Below, in pieces: positions 1-11,290 of a DNA stretch of 64,000 bases. The notes beneath the pieces were generated by a model, which was not told where the DNA came from, searched no databases, and saw nothing but the letters and a program-made list of their open reading frames with translations. The stretch covers positions 115,927,973 to 115,991,972 of the forward strand of contig CM054180.1 of assembly GCA_028829895.1 (NCBI GenBank). Direction: 5' to 3'. Origin of the DNA: Sinotaia quadrata (Eukaryota; Mollusca; Gastropoda; Architaenioglossa; Viviparidae). Within the stretch, counting starts at the first letter, position 1. Each line of letters starts with the position of its first letter. Both the position numbers and the translations under genes were made by a program.

Positions 1-2080
1 TGCAGGGGTGTGGGCAATCACCACCATAGTGTGTACCATTAAAACTTCTTAGAAAATTCATGAAGTTATGTTGCAAACTGCAATTCTGAATGCACGTTCA
101 TTGATTATTATTTGTATTGAAGAGGAGAGAGCTGTGGAGACTTTAGTGGAATCAATAACTTTTCGCTCAGGAAGGGTTACAGGCAGTATTTAAACCATTT
201 TTGCTCGTGTACTTTTGTGATGAAGCTACAAATACACCTGCTAAATATAAGTTCAAGATTAAACAAAATTTTGTTGTTGTTTAACCATTTGTGGACATTT
301 TGTATGTTTGACTGAACTTCTGTTGGAAGGTTGTGTGTCTGTCCCAAGGAATAGGAAAATAAATCAAGCAGAACACAAACATTTAGTTTTTATAGTTGTG
401 AAGAGAGCGAGAGAGAAGGTTGTGTGTCTGTCCCAAGGAATAGGAAAATAAATCAAGCAGAACACAAACATTTATTTTTTATAGTTGTGAAGAGAGCGAG
501 AGAGAAGAAGAAAAATAGGTTGGATTTCTGAAATAGCTTCCACCTCCTTTCCACCTGCTAGAATTATTTGACAAGTTGGTCGCAGGTGAAAGAAAGGCAG
601 GGGTGGGGAGGAGTTGTAGGTACGGTGTATTTCATTACTTTACGTGTTGTGTCAGGTTACGTCACTTCCTTTGCAGTTTCGTTATGGTGTATTGTGTTAG
701 TGTATGTGTATTGTGTTTTATGATGTATGTTCTGTTTTGTTATGTGTGTTATGTTGTATTAGATTTTTTACGTTACGTATTGTTATATTCAAGTTGTATG
801 GTACGCTTCTTTACGTTACATTACACTATGTAACGTTTCGTTACATTGCGCTATCAGTGTTTGGTTTATAATGCTATGTTGTAGCAGGTCATAAAATTGT
901 ATTAATCTTAAATAAAAGTATTAGATCCGCCGGGGGCTGTTTACCTGAAATGAGTGGTGTTCATCTTGCCGGGTACCGAAGCTTCCCGTGTTGTTTGGAA
1001 GTAGGGCGCTTTCTCACGCACCTGACCTACATACAGAAGGGTCAATGCCTTCCCACAACCAAACTGCCGACTTCACAAATTGACAGCATACATAAATGCA
1101 GACGAGTACACAACGATGATATCAAACGAGCCAGAAAGATCCGGTTAAGAATACAGAATGCCAGCGAATAAAAATGATCAACTCGAAAACAATGTAGACA
1201 ACACACATACTCTTACACGCACACACAATAGATAGATTGATGTAGCTTTGCAATTATACAATTTCTCTAAAGTGTTTATTTGGAAAGGTAAAAAAGAACC
1301 TTTAATCTGCTTTACTTTCCATGCAAGTCACATTTAAAGAGGTCTTGGGAAAGAGTGCGTGTTTAGTAGTTTAATTTTTTGCTATCCAGATCTTGTCAAC
1401 AAGGGCCTGCCGCTTCTAGTTCAGAGTGGCACGAAAGGTAACTCCAAGAATCCTCACGGTCAGAATTAAAAGAGTTAAGGTTACTGACCACTATACTATG
1501 GCACTATATTGGCTTAATTAAAATTCATGGTTAGATTTTAAGAGTTAACCATAGAAACTGAGGCAACGGTGGGCGCGCACACGTGCACACACATTCATAC
1601 TACTACTACTACTACTACTATCATCATCATAGCCACTACCAACAGCAAAATAAATACAAACAGTAATTTCTTAAGTGTATATCCTAAAAAGCAGTACTAA
1701 ATTAACTGTATGTAGAATTGCAATACTTTGTTAATTGTATGCCAACGTAGCCATACGTGCATTATCTGTATGCCAACACAGTAGTACATGTAGTTTGTTA
1801 ACTGTATGCCAATAAGCAATACTTTATTAACTGTATGACACAATTGCAATACTTTGTTAACAGTATGGCAGCATTTATAAACTAAACTACTGGTAGGTGG
1901 CCATCGACTGTCGTTTTGAATAGATTACAAATTTAATACGAATTTATTTTTCGAAATTTATGTCATCATTTTTTTTCCTGTAACTGTACTATGTAAGCAC
2001 GTGATGGAAATCTTTCGTTTTCAAACTGATACGTTTCCCAAAACCACCCTCTGCCCACGCTAGGCGATATTGGTTATTTG
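1..2080. other. Gene-free 5' stretch
   Basis: Apart from the 89-bp duplication there is TG/TA-rich low-complexity DNA (about 670-850), an ACT/CAT microsatellite (about 1597-1630) and degenerate repeats around TTAACTGTATGCCAA (about 1690-1870). No coding exon is recognised. Short ORFs at 576-833 and 950-1171 look like chance. Confidence 0.6.
327..505. repeat. 89-bp tandem duplication
   Basis: Two nearly identical copies begin at AAGGTTGTGTGTCTGTCCC (327 and 416). They differ by about one base in the T-run, so the duplication is recent. Confidence 0.9.
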
Positions 2081-2083
2081 TGC

Positions 2084-2092
2084 TATAAATAG
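2084..2092 (+). promoter_or_regulatory. TATA box candidate (TATAAATAG) with inverted CCAAT upstream
   Basis: An optimal TATAAATAG is preceded by ATTGG (2069-2073) and followed by GC-rich ACGCGGCGACGTCCTGAGG. The next ATG (2148) opens only a 20-codon ORF. It could mark a non-coding transcript or a first exon of a gene not visible here. Chance is also possible. Confidence 0.25.
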
Positions 2093-3051
2093 ACGCGGCG
2101 ACGTCCTGAGGTTCCCCACTCCACTCTCTGTTACAGATAGAGCAGAAATGCTGGTTTGCATAAAATTTACATTGGTGTGTGTGCGTGTAATGTGTATATG
2201 GTGTGTATAGGTGTGTGTGGTGTTTTAGATATATACTTTGTAAGTTCCTGATTATATATTCTTTGATTCAAATATTAATTTTTATGCAAAAGAAATCAAA
2301 TTTAACCAAACAGTAGGCCTGGTGGGGAAAAAAAACCTTCAATGCAATTAGATTATAAGAAGATTGGGATAAAAACGGTTTTTAATTAAATACAAAGTAT
2401 AAACAAAACAAGACTCAGATGAGACTGTACATGATTGCAAGACGCGGTAAAAGCAGGGCGAAGGGTGAGTGTAATGACTGAGAGAGGAGAGAGAATGGCA
2501 TTGGAACTAATTAAAATGGCGTGTATTTGCGCTAGATATATCTCCTATCGCTTCCAGATATAAAGGGTACCAAAAAAAAATAAATGGCGGCTAATCATCT
2601 AGCTAAGTTTTATCCGAATGAATATTGTGTTCAGTTTACATGCGTGCAATGTACAACTGATATATATTTTTTTTGTAATAAAAAACGACGTAGAAAGGGA
2701 TTTAGCATTGTACAAAAAAATTGTATTAGCTCTTCAGTCAGTCGTGCCGATTACAGGTGCATCCATAACATTCCAGAACATTGACTTCATTGACCATCCT
2801 GTGATTTCAGAGTCTTGTTTAAGAGCTTAATAACATTGCTATTCTCGAGAAAATTCCTGTGCAATCAGGTGTACAAAACGGTTAGGAGAGATTTATTGAC
2901 ACCGGAACTGCGCAATAAAATATTCGCTCTATCGTATCGACAAAGCTCAGTTGGCCGGGTGGAAAGTTTAGCTCGGTGTTGTGTGATTCATTTCAACAAT
3001 TCACTGTGGATTCGACTTCGAACGAGAATGCAGAAATTTCAATTTATTTAT
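2093..3051. other. Gene-free stretch
   Basis: GT-rich low complexity at 2172-2222, then AT-rich unique sequence. Short overlapping ORFs at 2584-3090 show no family signature and no good splice context. Confidence 0.5.
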
Positions 3052-3720
3052 TGTGTGATACCTCTTGGCACCCTTCACTCGTTACGATAATTATTTATTA
3101 ATTAATAACACATAACTAATTACAAGTGATCGAGAATCTTAATTTGTAGTTATTCATAATTCTCCCAGAACAACAGCACGTCTCTCACTTGGTCGTAAAA
3201 CTCTACACTTTACACAACAATAAGATAGACGTTTTACTAGCGCATAATGTTTCTGCAGGTGGAAACTTCGTACTGAAGAAGTAATAAAAATCCCGTCTTT
3301 TAGTAATATTTAACGAGCCCCCCCCCCCCCCCCCCAATCCACCCACTATTACTCCAACGTAAATTTTAATACACGTTCAAGAAGGCTAATAAATTCAACA
3401 AAAAAAAATATTAAATCAATTAAATTAATTCACATGAATATAATATAATTAAAAGAATACGAATATAATTAAAAGAGTATTAATATTTACATTACTTCAC
3501 AACAATGTCTGATTAACTCTAGACACTCATTCAGTTTATCCTAGTATAGACATCAGCAAGTCAAATTAACATATATATAATCAATTTCATGGTTATAATT
3601 TATCACAGAAATGAGAGTGGAGTTTTAGAGGGATAATTTTAGTAAATATATATAATCTTTTTCAATGATAGCACCTGTTGCTGGAACGTGTTCACAATCC
3701 CCCAGTTTGCAACAAGTCAC
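3052..3720. repeat. Dispersed repeat family A, copy 1
   Basis: It is similar along its length to 13011-13625. Shared blocks include CTAATTACAAGTGA followed by GAATCTTAATTT, AATAATTCTCC or its variant, GCAGGTGGAAA/GTAGGTGGAAA, GAGCCCCC..CCACCCACTAT and AGAAATG..GGAGTT.AGAG.GATAA. There is no ORF of note. It carries a C-run (about 3319-3336). Element class unknown. Confidence 0.6.
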
Positions 3721-3770
3721 TGTCTTTTTTAAATTTTATTAGGTGACAGTGTAACTCAAGCCTCTCACTA

Positions 3771-3925
3771 AATCACTGTGATTGGTCAGTACCAGTCCTT
3801 AATCTTTGATCATTGTAATTGGTCAGTACCAGTCCTTAATATTTGGTTACTGTAACTGGTCAGTACCAGTACTTAATCTCTAATCACTGTAATTGGTCAG
3901 TGCCTGTCCTTGATCTTTGGTCACT
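3771..3925. repeat. Minisatellite, about 47 bp x 4
   Basis: Repeats of the type ATTGGTCAGTACCAGTCCTT with variable spacers (TTAATCTTTGATCATTG). Each unit carries an ATTGG (inverted CCAAT) box. Confidence 0.8.
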
Positions 3926-4657
3926 GGTTGACTTGCAAATTTTCCATCTTCTGTCAACCATCAACCACTTCTACCTGTTCTGATCTCATGATATGACACG
4001 CATGAAATGTCCAGTTCTACCGTCCCTTTGTCTAGCAAGTGCTTAGTCCTGCCTATGGTTCAATCCTCAACTGTCAGTCATAACGACTAATCCCAAGGCG
4101 ATCAGTCTTCTAACCGTAAAATGTCGCAATACTCGATTAAGGGGTACTGTCCGAAACTTGCATAACCTTGTCGTTTTCCTTCAGCCACTTACACTCACAC
4201 ACTATTCAGGTAAAAATTCACGTAATTAAATTCCATGAATGAGACTAGAGGTTGAAAGTATTCTACTCTTCAAAATATTTGTCACCAAATAAGCACTGAG
4301 GATCTTAATTTGCTTCATTGAGTTTTTGTAAATGAACATAAGTGTGACGTTGGATTTAAGAAAAAAATATATATATAATCAAAATGTTGCAGTTGTATTA
4401 AAAAAAATAATAATGCATACTTTTATCTCTGATAATTGTCAGTCTTAGATTTAATTCTTTTTCCCCTTCCAGTGTCAACCTGCTCAGTACCCTGGGTCAC
4501 AATGCTGACGTAATCAACCCAGTGGCATGCGTATAACGACTAAAATGAATTTGATCAGACAGACAGATAAAAAGCCGTGACCGTATTATTCATATAGCTA
4601 GGCAATACTTATTTTAGTATTGACGATAATCAGAAAGAGCCTAGTGCAGGCAGAACA
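3926..4657. other. Gene-free stretch before exon 1A
   Basis: Mixed, mostly AT-rich unique sequence. No exon, RNA gene or repeat family was recognised. Confidence 0.45.
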
Positions 4658-4665
4658 TATAAATA
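4658..4665 (+). promoter_or_regulatory. TATA box candidate upstream of exon 1A
   Basis: TATAAATA stands 185 bp before the candidate ATG at 4843. A start near 4690 would give a 5' UTR of about 150 nt. The interval 4685-4840 holds several CpGs (CGCCGG, CGCGCGCG, GTCGCGCAG), unlike the AT-rich DNA before it. Confidence 0.35.
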
Positions 4666-4842
4666 TATACTCCCTGTGCTACTTCTGATACAGATCGCCG
4701 GCGATAAAGTCCAGTAATAGATGAATAACCAACACCACACGCGCGCGCTGCTGAATTTTAAGCCGTCTGATTAGCTGTAGAAAGTGTCTGCTGTCGCGCA
4801 GTCCGACACATTCGTATACTACTAGCTAGGCGGACGTTTGAG

Positions 4843-4885
4843 ATGGAGTTGCATAACATACAGACGAGTTCAAGGACGAGTACAG
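4843..4885 (+). CDS. Exon 1A: candidate distal alternative first coding exon
   Basis: The ORF MELHNIQTSSRTST starts in a strong Kozak context (gagATGG). It has an upstream in-frame TGA at 4768-4770 and no ATG in between. It ends ACAG|GTAAAA in phase 1, so joining to 46662 restores the frame and gives TSTDNMRT. A TATAAATA at 4658-4665 and a CpG-containing stretch (about 4735-4840) lie upstream at plausible spacing. The isoform would be 284 aa. The intron would be nearly 42 kb, and a 14-codon ORF with a compatible donor can arise by chance, so this is suggestive only. Confidence 0.4.
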
Positions 4886-4924
4886 GTAAAACTCGTTGTT
4901 AATTGTTTTAATACCCTTGTGTCC

Positions 4925-5150
4925 GCTCAACATCTCTACAATACAAAGTTTAATATAGGTGATGTGTCTGCTCATCGTCGCTACAATTTTTAGGTCTAAT
5001 ACAGGTAATGTGTTCGCTCAACATCTCTACAGTAGTGAAGTCTAATACAGGTGATGAGTTCGCTCATCATCTCTACAGTAGTGAAGTTTAATGTAGGTAA
5101 TGTGCTTGCTCATCATCTCTACGATAGTGAAGTTAAAATTAGGTAATGTG
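4925..5150. repeat. Minisatellite, about 60 bp x 4, directly after exon 1A
   Basis: Units contain TCTAATACAGGTGATG, GTTCGCTCATCATCTCTAC and AGTAGTGAAGT. Each AATACAGGT resembles the exon 1A donor (ACAG|GTAA), so the array may have grown partly from donor-flanking sequence. Confidence 0.7.
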
Positions 5151-5404
5151 CCTTTATCTGTATTTATGCACTTGTTCGTATTTATATAGGTGTGTTTGTG
5201 TATGTGTTTTCATGCATGTACATCATGTTTGTCAGTATTTGTTTGTTTAGGTGTAGAGGGTATTTGTGCGCATGGTCGCATGTAACTTCCAGGGTGTGTA
5301 ATGTGCTTGTAGTTTTTGAATTAACCCCCAAAACCAAACAAATAAACAAACACCCTTAGGCAGAGTTAAAATTTGTATTATATGTATAGATGCTTCTGGG
5401 AGTA

Positions 5405-5861
5405 ATTCACACTGTAAACTTCACGTTTTCGAAAGTAGTTCACACAATTCATGTTGTCGGAAGTAGTTCACATAATTCATGGTGTCGGAAGTAGTTCACA
5501 CAATTCGTGTTGTCAAAAGTAGTTCACACAATTCGTGTTGTCAAAAGTAGCTCACAAAATTCATGTTGTCGGAAGTAGTTCACACAATTCGTGTTGTCAA
5601 AAGTAGCTCACACAATTCGTGTTGTCAAAAGTAGTTCACACAATTCATCTTGTCGGAAGTAGTTCACACAATTCATCTTGTTGGAAGTAGTTCACACAAT
5701 TCATGTTGTCGGAAGTAGTTCACACAATTCGTGTTATGGGAAGTAGTTCACACAATTCATGTTGTCGGAAGTAGTTCACACAATTCATGTTGTCGAAAGT
5801 AGTTCACACAATTCATGTTGTCGGAAGTAGTTCACACAATTCATGTTGTCGGAAGTAGTTC
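5405..5861. repeat. 28-bp minisatellite, about 16 copies
   Basis: The unit is CACACAATTCATGTTGTCGG followed by AAGTAGTT. Variants are GTGTTGTCAAAAG and ATCTTGTTGG. Copies abut with no spacers. A non-coding tandem array. Confidence 0.93.
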
Positions 5862-7983
5862 CGTATATACACACGGATTAATCTTCTTTTAAGATGTAAG
5901 TCTTTGGTAGGATGTACGTCACTGGCAATTATACCATTGGAAGGAGACTTCCTGCATGCAGTCTGTGTTCTTTTGGAGAGTAATTCACACGTTCAAATTC
6001 GTGGGAATATTTATTTGGATTCACGCTGTTGTGCGCAGATCACGTGATGTAGGAAGAGCGTTCATTTCTCTTTTACGATCACTGAGCAGCCGAGCCACTT
6101 CAGCGTTGGGATCGAAGTTGTCAGTTACAACTCTCTTCTGGTAAATATTGTCTCCCTTTGTTTCTCTTCTTTCTATTTGTTTTTTTTTTCTTTGCAGAGG
6201 TGGGGAGGGGTGGGGAGGTTACTTGCAAACAGATGGACAGGGATGAATGAATTATATGCTAATAAGTTACTAAGCCACGCAGTCTAAGAGAAGAAAACTC
6301 GATCGGCTGCCAGCATTTATTTGTTTCCTTAGATTAACCTCAGCCATAAATGCATGACAATAACAAGCTACATGCATATGTATCGATGTGTCTACATCTT
6401 TTGAGATTTTAATTGGCCACCGCTTAGGTCAATTCGACCCAGACGTTTGTGAGCGTGTATATGTCGACATGTCATTATACTGCGTTCGAGAAAGAAAGAA
6501 GCAGACGGGCGTACACACACATCACACGAATACATGAACAAGAAAGGTGTATGCATAATGAATATGGAGTTTACTGGCATATTGATTGTCCCTCCATCAC
6601 AACCACTGTATAAATAGCCCAGCGACAACTGAAGTGCAGATTAGTGCGAGAGTAACTTGAGCACATTAAAGACTACAAGAAGTTTGCAGGGGAGACCATT
6701 TTCCCGGACTGGCTACAGTGTAAAGCCAAATCTGATTGCTGATGCCTGGAGAATTTTGAGCCGGATAAGCCGACCTAAAGTTTCTATTGACCTTTTTATG
6801 CACAGCTGAAGTAGATCTTGCATTCTCATATACACATATTTTTTTTAAAATCCAAGCAAACTCTTATGCAAGAATTACACTCTGCTCGATTTCCTGTGTA
6901 GTGAAACTATTCGTCACAAGTACGAGAAGGACTGACATATTTCTCTCTTATATTGTGGAAAAGTTGCTCAATAAAATTAATGCAAACGAAATAACTTGCT
7001 GATAGAACATGTATGTATGTGTGTATGTATGTGTGTATGTGTGTATGTATGTATGTTGTATGCAACATTTCTCAAAGCATGAAAGAATTATCGTGATTGT
7101 TCTGATTGTTCACGCGTAGGTTTGCAGTTAGGATTAAGATTCCGTTTCGAGCTACTTTCTTAGTTTCGCACTACTTCACGACTTTTGGGGGTGGGTGATG
7201 CGCTTCTTTTCTACAGAAAGACTCTTGCCACAAGTCCTGTATAAAAAATAAAACCTTGTAGTGCCACAGATATAAACTGCAGGTACTTAGTGCATAAACT
7301 GCTGTCACTCTGTTGTTTCACTGACAACATGTTGTGTAACACTACCACCACCCCGCCCCGAACTTCGATCGTATTTCATTATGCAATATGCATAAATAAA
7401 CTTAATTACACCGGACTGGTATAGGTCGAGATGTCATTTTATTTTATTTCTTTCCTTTAATTTTTTTTTTTTACTGTCACCAACAGAAACAGATCCTAGC
7501 CGAAAGGTCACAAGATTCTTTTTTCTGAGCGTTCTGACCCCGCGTCTTGCTGGCAACATCTGTAACTATGGATACACCTGCCGGCAGGCTTAACTCTTGT
7601 TTGACATTCGGTCTTGCTCAAGTATTGTTTATATCTGGTTGTGGTAGCAGCGGTGGTAGGGCTGGGAGAGATGTGTATTATTATTCTAAATCAGCATGAA
7701 TCGGTTATGGATTAGCTGACAGAAATCCGATCTTTCCTTGGATATTATTATTTAGACATTGATTTTGCCTGTAAACATTAAGTGTGTTAATCGTCTCGCA
7801 GACTGATTCTACAATATTCCCATTGCTGGCGATAGGTTCTATTGTTCTCTCTTAACAGAACGGTAGGGCTTCACTCTGGTCTCTTCGATGTTGCATTAGC
7901 CTAAACTATCAGCATGTTTAAAATTAATTCTACACTTCTGTACTTAAGCAAATAAAATATAGCAATAGTCCTCTGTATGTTTT
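5862..7983. other. Gene-free stretch
   Basis: Mixed unique sequence with a TATG/TGTA microsatellite (about 7010-7056). No protein family is recognised in ORFs at 5956-6144, 6392-6628 (- strand) or 6787-7002. Confidence 0.5.
6609..6617 (+). promoter_or_regulatory. TATA box candidate (TATAAATAG)
   Basis: TATAAATAG is followed by moderately GC-rich sequence. The first downstream ATG (about 6742) opens a five-codon ORF. No coding first exon is visible; a non-coding RNA promoter or chance occurrence are both possible. Confidence 0.2.
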
Positions 7984-8146
7984 GCCTATTTCAAACGTCT
8001 GTTCTTTAAATGTAGTACCTAGGCAAATCATTTTATTAGACTAGCGATGCAGCAAGTGAGGCCTATTTCAAACGACTATTCTTTGAATGTAGTACTTAAG
8101 GAACTAATTTTATTAGACTAGTGATGCAGCAAGTGAGGCCTATTTC
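7984..8146. repeat. 77-bp imperfect tandem duplication
   Basis: GCCTATTTCAAACG recurs at 7984, 8061 and (as CACACG) 8138, with TTTTATTAGACTAG and GATGCAGCAAGTGAG shared. It directly adjoins dispersed repeat family B copy 1. Confidence 0.8.
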
Positions 8147-8162
8147 ACACGTCTGCTTTGTC

Positions 8163-8385
8163 CCATTAAGCTAACGGCTGCCTTTTATGACCGGACTTCT
8201 TGCCACACCAAATTAGACAATAGAATTCTCTTCAGCATGTAAACTTTTGATCTCAGCCCATTGGCTGGTCTTGTTCTCATAAATCTTAACCATTGAATAA
8301 TAAAAACTACTCATCTAGTTGGAACTGGTTTGCATTACATCAGCAATTTCTAACATATTCTCACCTCAAGAGTTTACTCGAACTC
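8163..8385. repeat. Dispersed repeat family B, copy 1
   Basis: It matches 14294-14520: CCATTAAG, TGACCGGACTTC, GCCACACCA, TAGAATT, TTGATCTCAG, AACCATTG.ATAATA.AAACTACT and TTACATCAGCAA. There is no coding capacity. Confidence 0.65.
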
Positions 8386-9400
8386 TGACACAAAAAAACC
8401 ACATTAGTACAAAAAAGTGATAACTACCTATCTTCCGTAAAGGAGGTGATTCTTTATACACTGTGGAAGAAATCAAATCATTCCACTATCTTTCTTCTCT
8501 TAGTTAAAGTGTTGGCTATCTATTTCTTTTAACTGTGACGTAATTAATGGATGTTCTCTTGCTCAGGAAATGGTCAAAACTGGAAGTAGACATTTTAGGC
8601 TATTCATGTGTATTATTCTCTTTTGACATATGGTTGTAATAAATTTCTTATTGGGGTTTTTCCAACCTGACAACGATCTGATTACCCAATGCTTAATATG
8701 CAAAATCCTCCTTTTCCAAAATGTTTATGATTTTATGTTGCTGTTTGTTTGTTTTTTAAAAAGTGTTATCAGAATTTTTTTTAATATCTCTAGTTACATT
8801 TATTTATAACTGAGAGTATATTTTCGGCTTTCTTAAGAGTTCGGTGGTAATATTAGGCCTTGCTATTGTATCACTCTGCTTCAGCTTAGAAATTGAACAA
8901 TCGCTCATTGTCAGTATGTGCGTGTGAGTCGTACGTCACTAGGTAATCTCTCTAGATAACCCGCCTTTGTTGTCTGTCCGTGTCTACCGTTTGGGTATTT
9001 CATTCAATACCGGAGTAGTACTAGTAAATTAGGGTTGTTAGAGTGTGGACTGTGCTATAAATAATTATACCATGTGTCTGATATGTGATACCGTCTAATC
9101 TTAAAGTACGTGTTGCAAGGACTTCGTTTGCACTCAAGCAACGCGAACAAAGATCATCTGTAATACGTCATAGGCGTCGTCCATTGACGTGTCGTCAGGT
9201 GGGTTGGCGAATAGCCAACAAACTAATCGAGGCTCTCGCTAACAAAGACAGCCCTCCGTATTTTCCTTTGCGTCCGCCACTTCGTTTAATTTTTTAACGA
9301 GGCACAGCTCACCACCTTCACCATCACTCCCCACAAAAAAGAATAACGATAAAAAGCATGATGTCAGTGTACAGTCGGCCATTTTGTTTACAGGGTTACA
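8386..9400. other. Gene-free stretch
   Basis: AT-rich, then mixed with moderate CpG at 8900-9300. The ORF at 9085-9297 (70 aa, Arg-rich) shows no known domain and is probably chance. Confidence 0.45.
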
Positions 9401-9402
9401 TA

Positions 9403-9403
9403 T

Positions 9404-9463
<60 letters not shown>

Positions 9464-9475
9464 CACACACACACA
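9403..9475. repeat. (CA)n microsatellite with (CGCA)n core
   Basis: ACAC repeats are interrupted by a GCAC/ACGC block at about 9431-9451. Confidence 0.97.
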
Positions 9476-9615
9476 TGTATATAAATCAGTGGTGGACAGA
9501 ATGACTGTACAAAGTGTGAGAATAGACTGCAGTGCTGGTACGAGAAAACAATGAAAGTTTTTTCTCTTTCAAGTTACATTTGTAGTGGGTAAATACAGAT
9601 TCGTGTCATTTTAGT

Positions 9616-10370
9616 GAATAATGGATAATAACACTAACGTCAAGAAAGTGGGTAATGGGTAATAACACTAACGTCAAGAAAGTGGGTAGTGGGTAATAAC
9701 ACTAACGTCAAGAAAGTGGGTAGTGGGTAATAACACTAACGTCAAGAAAGTGGGTAATAACACTAACGTCAAGAAAGTGGGTAATAACACTAATGTCAAG
9801 AAAGTGGGTAGTGGGTAATAACACTAACGTCAAGAAAGTGGGTAGTGGGTAATAACACTAACGTCAAGAAAGTGGGTAGTGGGTAATAACACTAACGTCA
9901 AGAAAGTGGGTAGTGGGTAATAACACTAACGTCAAGAAAGTGGGTAGTGGGTAATAACACTAACGTCAAGAAAGTGGGTAGTGGGTAATAACACTAACGT
10001 CAAGAAAGTGGGTAGTGGGTAATAACACTAACGTCAAGAAAGTGGGTAATAACACTAACGTCAAGAAAGTGGGTAGTGGGTAATAACACTAACGTCAAGA
10101 AAGTGGGTAATAACACTAATGTCAAGAAAGTGGGTAGTGGGTAATAACACTAACGTCAAGAAAGTGGGTAGTGGGTAATAACACTAACGTCAAGAAAGTG
10201 GGTAGTGGGTAATAACACTAACGTCAAGAAAGTGGGTAGTGGGTAATAACACTAACGTCAAGAAAGTGGGGTAGTGGGCAATAACACTAATGTCAAGAAA
10301 GTGGGTAGTTGGAATAACACTGTCAAGAAAGTGGGTAGTGGGCAATAACATACTAATGACAAGAATGAGT
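9616..10370. repeat. 34/27-bp minisatellite, about 21 copies
   Basis: The long unit is GTGGGTAGTGGGTAATAACA plus CTAACGTCAAGAAA (34 bp). Short units lack one of the two GTGGGTA heptamers (27 bp). An AATGTCAAG variant appears in two short units and again near the decayed right end. Internal copies are almost identical while both ends are degenerate. Confidence 0.95.
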
Positions 10371-10529
10371 ATTGATTAATAGCAGTCTACTGCCAAGAGT
10401 GTGAGCAGTAGATGATGCTTCACCAAGGCCAATGAAATGAGTTGGGATTATAAAATACTGAGGTGCACTGAGTGTAAGTAGGGGATAATTACCGACATGC
10501 GCTGAGTATCCTCAACGGATAATAGTTTG

Positions 10530-11070
10530 CTGATGGTCTGAGTAAATGATACTCAAATACTGATGGTCTGAGTAAGAAATACTTAAATACTGATAGCCTG
10601 AGTATACTAATGGTCCGAGTAAGGGATACTCAGATACTAATGGTCTGAGTAAGGGATACTCAAATACTGACGGCCTAAGTAAAGGATACCCAAATACTGC
10701 TGAGATGGAAGGCTTGCTGGGAACAATAAATAACGGATGCTCAGAAAGGTGGACTGCTAAGTTACCAACGCCACTAGAGTGGGAATTTGATGCTAAAATA
10801 TGCCGATACCCTGGAAAGAGCGTGGAGCAAAGTGTGTGTGTGTGGGGTGGTAGTAATACACTTTCGCCTATGCACGAGTGTCAATTGGTCCTAAAATACT
10901 TACTTCATGTGAGTGAGAAATCGTTACTAAAATACATGTGTCATGTTCATGTGCTAGAATGGGGATTCAGTACTAAAATACCTACCTCATTTACGAGAGT
11001 GGGGATTCAGTACTAAAATATTTACGTCTTGTACGAGAGCAGAGATTCGATACTAAAGAGTAAAAGAATA
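10530..11070. repeat. Two adjacent degenerate minisatellites
   Basis: About 10530-10700: units of roughly 25-35 bp built on ACTGATGGTCTGAGTAAGGG and ATACTCAAAT. About 10770-11070: units of roughly 45 bp built on GAGTGGGGATTCAGTACTAA and AATACTTACGTC. The 103-aa ORF at 10705-11016 is a by-product of these repeats. Confidence 0.75.
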
Positions 11071-11240
11071 CTTACGTCAGAACAACAAGGACTGGACTCT
11101 TAAATGATGTCCTGTTGAAGAGAACATTAGTTCGACAGTAAAACAATTATCCCAGAAGAGTGAACAGTGTTTACTGAATTAATGGCATTTGATGATGGCT
11201 TGTTGGGTACCAATGTTTGCTATTGATGTTGTTTTTGCTG

Positions 11241-11241
<1 letters not shown>

Positions 11242-11290
<49 letters not shown>
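11242..11290. repeat. (CTAT)n microsatellite
   Basis: About 12 perfect CTAT units. Confidence 0.97.

Noticed and set aside
5405..5861. CRISPR-like regular 28-bp repeats
   Set aside because: Units abut without unique spacers and the DNA is eukaryotic; a minisatellite.
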